The notes under the pieces were generated by a model. That model saw nothing but the letters and a program-made list of their open reading frames with translations. It was not told the DNA's origin and searched no databases. From Nocardiopsis ganjiahuensis DSM 45031 (GTDB lineage Bacteria > Actinomycetota > Actinomycetes > Streptosporangiales > Streptosporangiaceae): a stretch of DNA of 64,000 bases. Location of the stretch: contig NZ_ANBA01000004.1 in NCBI RefSeq assembly GCF_000341085.1, positions 45,545-109,544 on the forward strand, in the 5' to 3' direction. Numbering within the stretch: position 1 is the first letter of the stretch; every line of letters starts with the position of its first letter. The position numbers were made by a program, and so were the translations under genes. Below, piece by piece: positions 25,942 through 33,910 of the stretch.

Positions 25942-26430
25942 GTGCACGGCGATCGGAGCGATCCCAGGGACTTCTGGGAACGGGGGCGGGCCTCCGTTCC
26001 CGGTTCCGGGCTGTCCGCGAGCACCCCGGCGGCGTCCGCACAGGCACCGGCGGCCGCTCCCGCCCGGCAGCCGGCCCCGGCTCCCGTACACCCCGCGGCA
26101 CCCTCCTACGTGCTCCCGCCGGAGCCCCCGCGCCCCTCAGGCCCCCCGGCCCGGGTGGGCGGCGCGGTCGCGGCCCTGGTGGTGGCGCTGTGCACCCTGC
26201 TGATCCCGATCCTCGGGGTGTCCCTGGGCCTGTGGTTCTTCGTCCTGGTCACCAACGTCCCCGGCATCGTGCTGGGGATTCTGGCCCTGGTCAAGATCCC
26301 CGACGCCGTCGAGGTGGAGCGGTACATCCGCTACACCTGGGCCTGCACCTTCGCCTACATCGCCCTCTCGGTGGTGTTCCTGGTGCCCGTGATCGCCCTC
26401 GCGGTGCTGTTCCTCCTCATCGGTTTCTGA
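25942..26430 (+). CDS. Dispanin-like small membrane protein (second of three)
   Basis: A 162-residue protein with a long Ala/Pro-rich, disordered N-terminus (1-70) and hydrophobic segments at about 73-112 and 128-160. The core GIVLGILALVKIPDAVEVER followed by YIRYTWACTFAY shares the G..G...A...D......RY.W spacing of its two neighbours. I chose the GTG at 25942; GGAG lies somewhat far upstream (about 13 nt), so the start is only moderately sure. There are 118 nt to the gene before and 59 nt to the gene after. Confidence 0.68.
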   Translation: MHGDRSDPRDFWERGRASVPGSGLSASTPAASAQAPAAAPARQPAPAPVHPAAPSYVLPPEPPRPSGPPARVGGAVAALVVALCTLLIPILGVSLGLWFFVLVTNVPGIVLGILALVKIPDAVEVERYIRYTWACTFAYIALSVVFLVPVIALAVLFLLIGF

Positions 26431-26489
26431 CCCCCTCCCGCCCCTCTTCCCCACACCGGCCCTCACCCCCGCAGACGGAAGCAGCACCC

Positions 26490-26963
26490 ATGAGCGACCA
26501 CTGGCAGAACGGGTACCCCGGCCCGCCCGACGACCCGTCCCACGGACACGGCGACCCCGCCCACTGGCAGGGGACCGGCGGCTACAGCTCCCCCTTCGAG
26601 GGTTACGGGCCGCCGCCCCCGGCGCCCCACCACAACCCCGCCTCCTACAACCCCGGTGCCTACCCCCCGGTCCCCTACGGCGCCCCGCCGCCCCAGTTCC
26701 TCCCGGCCCACCCGTACTACGTGCGTCCCCCGGACCGCACCAGCGCGACCATCGCCCTGATCGTCTCCCTCGTCATGCTGTTGGTGTGCATGAACCCGAT
26801 CGGCGCCGCCGGCCTGGCCTTCGCCGCCGTCTCCCTGAGCGAGGTCCGGGACCACGACCGGGCGGCCCGCCACGCGCGGTACGCCTGGTACAGCGTCGTC
26901 GGCAGCCTGGTGCTGGTGGTGCTGTTCTTCGGCTTCTTCTGGACGATGGGGACGGTCGCCTGA
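26490..26963 (+). CDS. Dispanin-like small membrane protein (third of three)
   Basis: A 157-residue protein. The first 80 residues are rich in Pro, Gly, Tyr and His (repeated GYxxPP-like turns) and probably disordered. Two membrane segments follow (about 89-112 and 131-152), with GAAGLAFAAVSLSEVRDHDR and RYAWYS in between, matching the two genes upstream. ATG at 26490 with GGAAG about 12 nt ahead. The tandem layout suggests duplication of an ancestral gene and co-expression. Confidence 0.72.
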   Translation: MSDHWQNGYPGPPDDPSHGHGDPAHWQGTGGYSSPFEGYGPPPPAPHHNPASYNPGAYPPVPYGAPPPQFLPAHPYYVRPPDRTSATIALIVSLVMLLVCMNPIGAAGLAFAAVSLSEVRDHDRAARHARYAWYSVVGSLVLVVLFFGFFWTMGTVA

Positions 26964-27075
26964 CCACGGGCCGGCCCGGCGGGCGTGATCCCCGGCTCCG
27001 GCGGGCATGATCGGAGGGCCTTCGGTGTTGCACCTGGGGCCGCCCCCGTTTCCCGTGCCTGATGGAAGGTCCCGT

Positions 27076-28722
27076 GTGTCCTGCCTGATCGTCCAGTCCG
27101 ACAAGACACTCCTGCTCGAGATCGACCACGAACTCGCTCCGGAGTGCCGCCGTTCCATCGCCCCGTTCGCCGAGCTCGAACGTGCGCCCGAACACGTGCA
27201 CACCTACCGGATCACCCCGCTGGCGCTGTGGAACGCGCGTGCCGCCGGACACGACGCCGAGCAGGTCGTGGACTCCCTCCTCCGCTTCTCCAAGTTCCCC
27301 GTCCCGCACTCGCTGCTCGTGGACATCGCCGAGACCATGGACCGCTACGGGCGGCTCAGGCTGGTCGGCGACCCGGTGCACGGCCTGATCCTGGAGTCCT
27401 CGGACCGCGCCGTCCTGGAGGAGGTCGTCCGGGCCAAGAAGCTCAAGGGCATGCTGGGCGAGCGGTTGGGCGAGGACTCGGTCGCGGTGCACCCCAGCGA
27501 GCGCGGCAACCTCAAGCAGGCCCTGCTGAAGATCGGCTGGCCCGCCGAGGACCTGGCCGGGTACGTCGACGGTGAGGCCCACGAGATCGATCTGGCCGAC
27601 GGCGACTGGGAGCTGCGCGGGTACCAGCAGGAGGCCGCGGAGAGCTTCCACGCGGGCGGTTCCGGCGTGGTCGTGCTGCCCTGCGGCGCCGGGAAGACGA
27701 TCGTCGGCGCGGCCGCGATGGCGATGACCGGCGCGACGACGCTGATCCTGGTGACCAACACGGTCTCGGTGCACCAGTGGAAGTCGGAGCTGCTCAAGCG
27801 GACGTCGCTGACCGAGGACGAGATCGGCGAGTACTCGGGCACGCGCAAGGAGATCCGGCCGGTCACCATCGCGACCTACCAGGTGATGGCGGCGCGCCGG
27901 AAGGGCGTGTACACCCACCTGGAGCTGTTCGACGCCAAGGACTGGGGCCTGGTCGTCTACGACGAGGTGCACCTGCTGCCGGCACCGATCTTCCGGATGA
28001 CCGCTGACCTCCAGGCCCGCCGCCGCCTGGGGCTGACCGCGACCCTGGTCCGCGAGGACGGCCGGGAGGGCGACGTGTTCTCCCTGATCGGCCCGAAGCG
28101 CTACGACGCCCCGTGGAAGGACATGGAGAACCAGGGGTGGATCGCCCCGGCCGACTGCGTGGAGGTCCGGGTGGACCTGTCGGAGTCCGAGCGGCTGGCG
28201 TACGCGACCGCCGAGCCGGAGGACAAGTACCGGTTCTGCGCGTCCTCGGAGACGAAGACGACCGTGGTCCGGCAGATCGTCGAGCGCCACCCGGACGAAC
28301 AGGTCCTGGTCATCGGCTCCTACATCGACCAGCTCGACGAGCTCGGTGAGCGGCTGGGCGCCCCGGTCATCAAGGGCGAGACCCGCAACAAGGAGCGGGA
28401 GCGCCTGTTCGACGCCTTCCGCTCGGGTGAGCTGCGCACCCTGGTGGTGTCCAAGGTCGCCAACTTCTCGATCGACCTCCCCGAGGCCGGGGTGGCGGTC
28501 CAGGTGTCCGGTTCCTTCGGTTCCCGACAGGAGGAGGCCCAGCGGCTGGGCCGCGTCCTGCGCCCGAAGGCGGACGGCCGCACCGCCCGCTTCTACGCGG
28601 TGGTGGCCCGGGACACCCTCGACCAGGACTACGCCGCCCACCGGCAGCGGTTCCTGGCCGAGCAGGGGTACGCGTACCGGATCACCGACGCGGGCGACCT
28701 CCTGGCGGGCGAGGAGATCTGA
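27076..28722 (+). CDS. DNA repair helicase XPB
   Basis: A 548-residue superfamily-2 helicase of the bacterial XPB type. In order: an N-terminal damage-recognition/winged part (1-185), helicase motif I PCGAGKT near 203, the DEVH box (YDEVHLLPAP) near 295, motif III LGLTATLVRED near 320, and a C-terminal RecA domain with the SGSFGSRQEEAQRLGRVLRP motif (QxxGRxxR) near 475-495. It unwinds DNA 3'-5' with ATP and acts in repair. The GTG at 27076 has GGAAGG 6 nt upstream, which I prefer to the ATG at 27007. The XPB-associated gene lies upstream, separated by the three dispanin-like genes. Confidence 0.93.
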   Translation: MSCLIVQSDKTLLLEIDHELAPECRRSIAPFAELERAPEHVHTYRITPLALWNARAAGHDAEQVVDSLLRFSKFPVPHSLLVDIAETMDRYGRLRLVGDPVHGLILESSDRAVLEEVVRAKKLKGMLGERLGEDSVAVHPSERGNLKQALLKIGWPAEDLAGYVDGEAHEIDLADGDWELRGYQQEAAESFHAGGSGVVVLPCGAGKTIVGAAAMAMTGATTLILVTNTVSVHQWKSELLKRTSLTEDEIGEYSGTRKEIRPVTIATYQVMAARRKGVYTHLELFDAKDWGLVVYDEVHLLPAPIFRMTADLQARRRLGLTATLVREDGREGDVFSLIGPKRYDAPWKDMENQGWIAPADCVEVRVDLSESERLAYATAEPEDKYRFCASSETKTTVVRQIVERHPDEQVLVIGSYIDQLDELGERLGAPVIKGETRNKERERLFDAFRSGELRTLVVSKVANFSIDLPEAGVAVQVSGSFGSRQEEAQRLGRVLRPKADGRTARFYAVVARDTLDQDYAAHRQRFLAEQGYAYRITDAGDLLAGEEI

Positions 28723-28809
28723 GCGGCGCCGTCGGCGTTCCCTCGGGGCCGGTGCGGAAGGGCCGGCGCCACAGCCGCGGACCGCTCGTGCGGGGGCGAC
28801 CGTCCGGGT

Positions 28810-29187
28810 CTACGGGTGCGTGTCCGTGGTCCTGATGACCTCGTCGAGGCGGTCCAGGGCGGTCTGCAGGTCGTCGACCTTGGCCTGGATCCGGTCGCGC
28901 TCGGCGCGCAGCATGGCCCGCTGCTCTGCGTCTGTGTGCCCGGAGTCCCAGCACGGAAGGAGTTCCGCGATCCTTCGGCTGGTCAGACCGGCCGCGTACA
29001 TCTGCTGGAAGAAGCGCACCAGGGGGACGGCGTCCTGCCGGTAGAGGCGCTGGCCGGACGGGCTGCGCTCCGCGGTGAGCAGCCCCTGCTGCTCGTAGTA
29101 GCGCACGGCGCGCACCGAGACTCCGGCGTCCCGCGCCACCTGGCCGATGCGGACCAGCCCTTCGCCCGCGGCCTCCGTGATGGTCAT
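28810..29187 (-). CDS. MerR-family regulator, divergent from SDR gene
   Basis: A 125-residue MerR-type regulator: winged helix at about 13-80 (RIGQVARDAGVSVRAVRYYEQQGLL...) and a C-terminal coiled coil (AMLRAERDRIQAKVDDLQTALDRLDEVI). It has a single Cys in LPCWDSGH, so it is not a classical metal sensor. The ATG at 29187 has GAGGGG 11 nt ahead. It reads away from the short-chain dehydrogenase, and their shared promoter has a dyad between boxes 20 bp apart, so the SDR gene is the likely target. Confidence 0.9.
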   Translation of the reverse strand: MTITEAAGEGLVRIGQVARDAGVSVRAVRYYEQQGLLTAERSPSGQRLYRQDAVPLVRFFQQMYAAGLTSRRIAELLPCWDSGHTDAEQRAMLRAERDRIQAKVDDLQTALDRLDEVIRTTDTHP

Positions 29188-29224
29188 GGTGATGCCCCTC
29201 ACCCCGAATCCGACAGCCTAGCGC

Positions 29225-29256
29225 TTGCCTCTGACGTCAACGTCAGGTTTTAGCGT
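29225..29256 (+). promoter_or_regulatory. MerR-type promoter of the SDR gene
   Basis: TTGCCT (29225-29230) and TAGCGT (29251-29256) are 20 bp apart. The gap contains the dyad CTGACGT-CA-ACGTCAG (29231-29246). The over-long spacer with a central dyad is the MerR design. Seven bases later comes the ATG at 29264, so the message is essentially leaderless. Confidence 0.75.
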
Positions 29257-29263
29257 ATCGGAC

Positions 29264-29992
29264 ATGGACATCACCGACTCAGTCGCCCTTGTCACCGGAG
29301 CCAACCGCGGCCTGGGCCGCGCCTTCGCCCAGCGCCTGCTCGAGCGGGGCGCCCGCAAGGTCTACGCGACGGCCCGCCGCCCGGAGACCGTCGACCTGCC
29401 CGGGGCAGAGGCGCTGCCCCTCGACATCACCGATCCCGCCTCCGTGAGGGCAGCCGCCGAGGCCGCCCCCGACGTCTCGCTGCTCGTCAACAACGCGGGG
29501 ATCCAGACCGGAACCGAACTGGTGACCGGTTCGCTGGACGAAGTGCGGCGCGAGCTGGAGACCAACGTGTTCGGCCACCTGGGAACGATCCGGGAGTTCG
29601 CGCCGGTGCTCGCCGGGAACGGCGGGGGCGCGGTCGTGAACGTCCTCTCCGCCATGTCGTGGTTCGGGGCCAAGGGCGCCAACGCCTACCACCTGACCAA
29701 GGCCGCGGCGTGGGCCATGACCAACGGCGTCCGACTGGAGCTGGCCGAGCAGGGCACGCTCGTGACGGCGGTGCACCTGGGCCTGGCCGACACCGACATG
29801 GCCGCGGGCTGGCCCGTGGACAAGATCGCGCCGTCGGACCTGGCCGACGCGGCGCTCGACGGTGTCGAGGCGGGCTCCGCCGAGGTCCTCGCCGACCAGT
29901 GGAGCCGGGACGTCAAGTCCCGGCTGCCGCTGGCGCCGGAGGAGTTCTACACCGCGATGGACCGCGCCCTGGCGGCGCTGGCCGCGACCTGA
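29264..29992 (+). CDS. Short-chain dehydrogenase/reductase (SDR)
   Basis: A 242-residue classical SDR. Cofactor motif TGANRGLG (11-18), NNAG (76-79), a serine at 129/132, and the catalytic Tyr142 and Lys146 (YHLTK) are all present. These enzymes oxidise or reduce hydroxyl/keto groups with NAD(P)H in the cytosol; the substrate is not predictable. The start is set by the promoter, with TAGCGT 7 nt before the ATG. Divergent MerR control suggests induction by a xenobiotic or reactive carbonyl. Confidence 0.9.
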   Translation: MDITDSVALVTGANRGLGRAFAQRLLERGARKVYATARRPETVDLPGAEALPLDITDPASVRAAAEAAPDVSLLVNNAGIQTGTELVTGSLDEVRRELETNVFGHLGTIREFAPVLAGNGGGAVVNVLSAMSWFGAKGANAYHLTKAAAWAMTNGVRLELAEQGTLVTAVHLGLADTDMAAGWPVDKIAPSDLADAALDGVEAGSAEVLADQWSRDVKSRLPLAPEEFYTAMDRALAALAAT

Positions 29993-30103
29993 GCGGCCCG
30001 GCCGGGGCCGGGCTGATCGCCGTCGTGCCGACTGGCGGCAGCACCGGTTCCGGGTCCGCACCGCCGCCGCCGACCCGGTCAACGGCCCGGCCTGCGCCCT
30101 CGG

Positions 30104-30340
30104 CTACCAGGACGGCAGGACGCCGATCACGTAGGTTCCGGCGGCGATGCCCCAGGCGATGAGGGAGTAGCTGAGCGTCTGGGTGCGCAGCACCCGGTCG
30201 CCTCGGACGGAGGGCGCGGTGAAGGCTGCCACCAGCAGGGCGAGGCCGAGCAGCGCGGGGATCACCGAGGCCAGCGCGAACAGCTGGGACTGGGCGGCGC
30301 ACGCGGCGTAACCGGGGCTGCCGGGATCACCACAGAACAC
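30104..30340 (-). CDS. Small two-helix membrane protein, probably frameshifted at its start
   Basis: A 78-codon frame from a GTG at 30340 encodes two membrane segments (about 19-43 and 55-75). The best ribosome site, AGGAGG, lies further upstream, 9 nt before an ATG at 30365, which is out of frame by one base. That ATG frame reads MNDPIGGRRVLW and stops. Removing one G from the GGGGG run (30346-30350) would join it to this frame as MNDPIGDDVFCGDPG..., a natural-looking start. So the gene is either frameshifted or carries a sequencing error, with the true start at 30365. Function unknown. Confidence 0.65.
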   Translation of the reverse strand: MFCGDPGSPGYAACAAQSQLFALASVIPALLGLALLVAAFTAPSVRGDRVLRTQTLSYSLIAWGIAAGTYVIGVLPSW

Positions 30341-30574
30341 GTCGTCCCCCGATCGGATCGTTCATACGGTCGTACCTCCTGACCGTACCGTTTCGGCGGG
30401 GCCGGATCGTCGTCGGTTACGGACGGATCCCGGCCCCGCCCCGGGCCGGGACCACCGCACGGCGAAGGCCGAACCGAGTTCTGGCTTTCGGTGACTCAGG
30501 CCACTACGGGGGTTTACACGAGGGAGCGTCGTGTCCAATCATGAGGGGCAGCACACCCGACGGAGGTACCCCTC

Positions 30575-31546
30575 ATGACCGAAGCCCCGGCCACCGGGCA
30601 CCGCAGCGGCTTCCACTCACTCCGAGGCGGCGGCCTGAACTGGGAATCGCTCCCCCTCAAGCTGTTCGTCAAGGGCAACGCGAAGTTCTGGAACCCCGCC
30701 GACATCGACCTCAGCCAGGACGCCGAGGACTGGCAGGGACTCAACGAGGAGGCGCGGACCCGCATCCTGCGGCTGTGCGCCTTCTTCGTGGCGGGCGAGG
30801 AGGCGGTCACCGAGGACCTCCAGCCGTTCCTGCGCGCCATGGCCGCCGAGGGCCGCCTCGGCGACGAGATGTACCTGACCCAGTTCGCCTTCGAGGAGGC
30901 CAAGCACGTCCAGGCCTTCCGGCTCTGGCTCGACGCCATCGGCGTCCGGGAGGACCTCCACCGGTTCGTGGACGCCAACCCCGCCTACCGGGCCCTGTTC
31001 TACGAGGAGCTCCCCAGCTCGCTCGAGGCGCTCCTGGACGACCCCAGCCCCCGCAACCAGGTGCGCGCCTCGGTCACCTACAACCACATCGTCGAGGGTT
31101 CCCTCGCGCTGACCGGCTACTACGCCTGGAACCACGTGTGCACCGTGCGCGACATCTTCCCCGGCATGCGCCAGATCATCCGGCGTATCGGGGACGACGA
31201 GCGCCGCCACATGGCCTGGGGCACCTTCACCTGCCGCCGCCACGTGGCCGCCGACGACAGCAACTGGGACGTGGTGAGCGAACGCCTCGACGAGCTGCTC
31301 CCCCACGTGATGGGCACCGTCGAACGCGGTGACGTCCCCTCGAACGACCCGGCCGACCAGCGGTACGAACTCCCCCCGGGCGAGCTCCTGGAGTACGCGA
31401 GCAACCGCGCCCTACGGCGGCTGGGTGCCATCGAGTCCGCCCGCGGGGTCCCGCTCGGGCAGATCGACCTGGACGCCTCACCGGAGGAGCTGGAGGAGCA
31501 GTTCGGCGCCGAGGACCGCGCGGTCATGGCCGGGCTGAAGGCCTGA
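30575..31546 (+). CDS. R2-like ligand-binding oxidase (R2lox)
   Basis: A 323-residue ferritin-fold protein of the R2lox family, close by eye to Mycobacterium tuberculosis Rv0233. All metal ligands are in place with an offset of +7 to that protein: E75, E108, H111, E174, E209 and H212. The Val78 and Tyr169 that form the Tyr-Val ether crosslink are also present. The family assembles a Mn/Fe cofactor, binds a long-chain fatty acid and performs two-electron oxidations rather than ribonucleotide reduction. GGAGG upstream supports the ATG at 30575. There is no nrdE/nrdA gene nearby, as expected for R2lox. Its true substrate is unknown. Confidence 0.92.
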   Translation: MTEAPATGHRSGFHSLRGGGLNWESLPLKLFVKGNAKFWNPADIDLSQDAEDWQGLNEEARTRILRLCAFFVAGEEAVTEDLQPFLRAMAAEGRLGDEMYLTQFAFEEAKHVQAFRLWLDAIGVREDLHRFVDANPAYRALFYEELPSSLEALLDDPSPRNQVRASVTYNHIVEGSLALTGYYAWNHVCTVRDIFPGMRQIIRRIGDDERRHMAWGTFTCRRHVAADDSNWDVVSERLDELLPHVMGTVERGDVPSNDPADQRYELPPGELLEYASNRALRRLGAIESARGVPLGQIDLDASPEELEEQFGAEDRAVMAGLKA

Positions 31547-31550
31547 CCCC

Positions 31551-31613
31551 GGCGGGCGGCCGGACCGGGGCCCCGTCCCGGCCCGCCCTCGGGCCCCTCC
31601 CCGGCCGCCCGCC
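31551..31613. terminator. Large GC-rich hairpin after the R2lox gene
   Basis: Arms GGCGGGCGGCCGG (31551-31563) and CCGGCCGCCCGCC (31601-31613) pair perfectly over 13 bp. The 37-nt interior can form its own GC hairpin. It lies 4 nt past the R2lox stop and 22 nt past the convergent LURP-one gene, so it can serve both. Confidence 0.6.
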
Positions 31614-31634
31614 CTCGGGCCACCGGCCCTCCGG

Positions 31635-32222
31635 TCACTTGCCCTCGCGCAGCACCAGGTCGATGGCGATGGCGGAGGCCACGATCAGGGTGCGCAGCGG
31701 TTCGGGCAGGCTCGGGTACCGGTGGTGCAGCGCGTAGCTGTCCGCCGCGGTGAACAGCTCCCCGAGGTCGGGGAGGCTGCGGTTGACCCGGGCGACCTCG
31801 TGCCCGTTGTGGTCGCAGATCTGGAAGTCCCGACCGGTGAAGTTGCCCTCGATCGTGCCGACCTGCCGCTTCCACGCGTCCATCAGCGTGAACTTGGCCC
31901 CGAAGAACTTCAGGTCCTGCTCGATCGTGCCCACCGGCCGGCCGTCGGGCAGGACCACACTGGTGGTGGCCGTCATCCAGGACCAGTGCTTCTGGATCAC
32001 CAGCCGCTGCTGCCCGTGCAGATCACTGATGTGGACGCGGCGCTCGAAACCACCGGTGTTCCTGGCCAGGTGCCGCAGCACCTGCATCCCTCCGTCGGCG
32101 TTCTGCTCCTGCGCCCAGGCGATCTGCCGACCGTACTGGTCGTAGACCTCGTAGTCGGATCTGTCGACCATGAAGCGCCTGGGCTGACGCACCAGGAGGG
32201 GATTGGCGGCAAAAATGTCCAT
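31635..32222 (-). CDS. LURP-one-related / scramblase-like protein
   Basis: A 195-residue protein of the LURP-one/phospholipid scramblase superfamily (tubby-like 12-strand barrel around a central helix). Typical segments are the N-terminal NPLLVRQPRRFMVDRSDYEV (residues 7-26), the W-rich HWSWMTATTSVVLPDG near 80-95, KFTLMDAWKRQVGTIEGNFTGRDF near 108, and the C-terminal hydrophobic helix RTLIVASAIAIDLVL. It likely binds or anchors at membranes. It starts 11 nt after the zeta-toxin-like gene on the same strand, so the two are probably one transcript. Its biochemical role is unknown. Confidence 0.8.
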   Translation of the reverse strand: MDIFAANPLLVRQPRRFMVDRSDYEVYDQYGRQIAWAQEQNADGGMQVLRHLARNTGGFERRVHISDLHGQQRLVIQKHWSWMTATTSVVLPDGRPVGTIEQDLKFFGAKFTLMDAWKRQVGTIEGNFTGRDFQICDHNGHEVARVNRSLPDLGELFTAADSYALHHRYPSLPEPLRTLIVASAIAIDLVLREGK

Positions 32223-32233
32223 GGGCAGCGACC

Positions 32234-33328
32234 TTAGGCCATGTCCTCGGAGCGCCAGAGCTCGCGTCGGCCCCTTTCGGCCTCCAAAGCGATCCGGCCG
32301 AACGGTTCGGTCCGCCACACACCCTTCCGCTGGTGGTTGGCGTAGAGCACCTCCCCCTCCCGCGAGAGCACGTACACCGAGTCCGCCAGGTGGTGGGTCT
32401 CCAGGAACTCGACGGTGTTCGGCACACCCAGGTAGAAGCGGTCGTGGTGGATCTCCGGCAGCCAGCGGCCGAACCCCTGCGCGCGGGTGGCGCGCTCGTG
32501 GCGGTCGAAGATCGAGAAGCGGCTGTTGGAGGTGTGCGTGGCCACGAAGGCGACCTCCACCCGGTACCCGGCGTCCCTGAACCCCAGGACCCAGGACGCC
32601 GCCCAGTCCGCACGGCCCAGGGGGTGGCTGCACACCACGTCGAACCGGCCCCGGCGCACGTGCTCCATGGCCAGCCCGTGCAAGCCGCCGACCTGCTCGG
32701 ACACCGCGGTGGAGGCGGCCCGGTCGTCCGCGGTCATGGACCACTCGTAGTCGGGGGACAACCGCAGCAGGTCGTCACCGTCGTAGCTCACCGTCCCCTC
32801 CGGCAGGACCGGCAGGACGAGGCGCTGGAGGGTGGACTTGCCGGACCCGGGCTGGCCGCCGAAGAGCAGCAGCCGGGGCCGTTCGCGCGGGGTTCCGGTG
32901 AGCCTCTCGCGCAGGGAGAGGTCGAAGAGCTCCGCCAGGTCGTCCTCGGAGAGTTCGCGCCCCAGGTCGCCCGGGCCGGCTCCGGCGGGAGCGCACACGG
33001 GGTCGGTACGGAGTTCGTCGACGAGTCGGGGCAGCTCGTGGTTGGCGCGGTCGATCTCGTCGGGGGTCATGTGGGGCAGCCGTGCCTCCTCGGCCAGCAG
33101 GAGGGCGGCCCGCTCGACCAGCGAGGGGTCCTTGTCCCGTCGGGCCAGGCAGGCGCCGATCGCCGCGCTGTAGAGGTTGTAGGCGTGTTCGCGCGCCTCG
33201 CGCTGGGCGACGGTCTGGGGCGGGACGCCGCCGCTGGAGCTCTCCGTGAGGAGGGGCCGGACCCCGTCGCCGCCGCTCTCGGCCGAGGGGTCGGGCCCCA
33301 GGCCCGGTTCGGTTCCGGAGGATGCCAT
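32234..33328 (-). CDS. Zeta-toxin-domain kinase
   Basis: A 364-residue protein. The C-terminal two thirds are a zeta-toxin P-loop kinase: Walker A GGQPGSGKST near residue 157, then YDGDDLLRLSPDY near 180, with the Asp expected to contact the substrate. Zeta/PezT enzymes phosphorylate UDP-GlcNAc and block wall synthesis. The first about 140 residues are an added helical region (AREHAYNLYSAAIGACLARR...) not found in minimal zeta toxins. No epsilon-like antitoxin gene is adjacent. ATG at 33328 with GGA about 8 nt upstream. It overlaps nothing and precedes the LURP-one gene by 11 nt. It may be a chromosomal kinase rather than an addiction toxin. Confidence 0.82.
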   Translation of the reverse strand: MASSGTEPGLGPDPSAESGGDGVRPLLTESSSGGVPPQTVAQREAREHAYNLYSAAIGACLARRDKDPSLVERAALLLAEEARLPHMTPDEIDRANHELPRLVDELRTDPVCAPAGAGPGDLGRELSEDDLAELFDLSLRERLTGTPRERPRLLLFGGQPGSGKSTLQRLVLPVLPEGTVSYDGDDLLRLSPDYEWSMTADDRAASTAVSEQVGGLHGLAMEHVRRGRFDVVCSHPLGRADWAASWVLGFRDAGYRVEVAFVATHTSNSRFSIFDRHERATRAQGFGRWLPEIHHDRFYLGVPNTVEFLETHHLADSVYVLSREGEVLYANHQRKGVWRTEPFGRIALEAERGRRELWRSEDMA

Positions 33329-33461
33329 GTTCGTCCGCTCTCGCTGTGGCCCGGCCGGGGAGGGGGCCGTACGTGTACGCAACCGCTTGACTGCAGGCTA
33401 GTGTCTCGGCTCACCGGCGGTCAGCGGTTCGCGCCCCTTCGCCGCGTCCTAAAGTGGCCAC

Positions 33462-33887
33462 ATGTCGTCGAACTCCCTCCCCTCCTCCCCCGCCGTCATC
33501 GAGGCCCTCGCCTGGGTCCACGTACGCGACGGCCGCCTGCTGTGCGTGCTCCCCGAGGGCAAGGACCTCCTGTACGTCCCCGGCGGCAAACGCGAGCCGG
33601 GCGAGAGCGACGAGGAGGCGGTGGCCCGCGAGTCCCTGGAGGAGGTCAGCGTGGTCCTGCGCCCCGGGACCTTCCAGCAGGTCGCGGTGATCGACCAGGA
33701 GGCGCACGACCAGCCGCCGGGGACCAGGGTGCGGATGCTCTGCTACGGCGCAGAGCACGACGGGGAGATCGTGCCGGACAACGAGATCCTGGAGACCGTG
33801 TGGATCTCCTACGCCGAGCGCGACCGGTGCGCCCCGGCCGTGCGTGAACTCGTCGAGCTCCTGCACGCCCGGGGCCGACTGCCCTAG
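33462..33887 (+). CDS. Nudix hydrolase
   Basis: A 141-residue Nudix protein. The Nudix box is GGKREPGE...RESLEEV: G42, E48, R56, E57, E60 and E61 fit Gx5Ex7REUxEE, with Ser in place of the usual Gly after the box. It hydrolyses a nucleoside diphosphate linked to some moiety X. The ATG at 33462 follows TAAAGT (33450-33455) by exactly 6 nt, so it is leaderless. It is divergent from the zeta-toxin gene and 23 nt from a convergent gene. Confidence 0.9.
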   Translation: MSSNSLPSSPAVIEALAWVHVRDGRLLCVLPEGKDLLYVPGGKREPGESDEEAVARESLEEVSVVLRPGTFQQVAVIDQEAHDQPPGTRVRMLCYGAEHDGEIVPDNEILETVWISYAERDRCAPAVRELVELLHARGRLP

Positions 33888-33910
33888 CCTCCCTGGCCTC
33901 CCTGGTCGGC

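Noticed and set aside
32234..33461. Epsilon/PezA-type antitoxin next to the zeta-like kinase
   Set aside because: Neither the 130-nt gap upstream nor the downstream LURP-one gene resembles an antitoxin.
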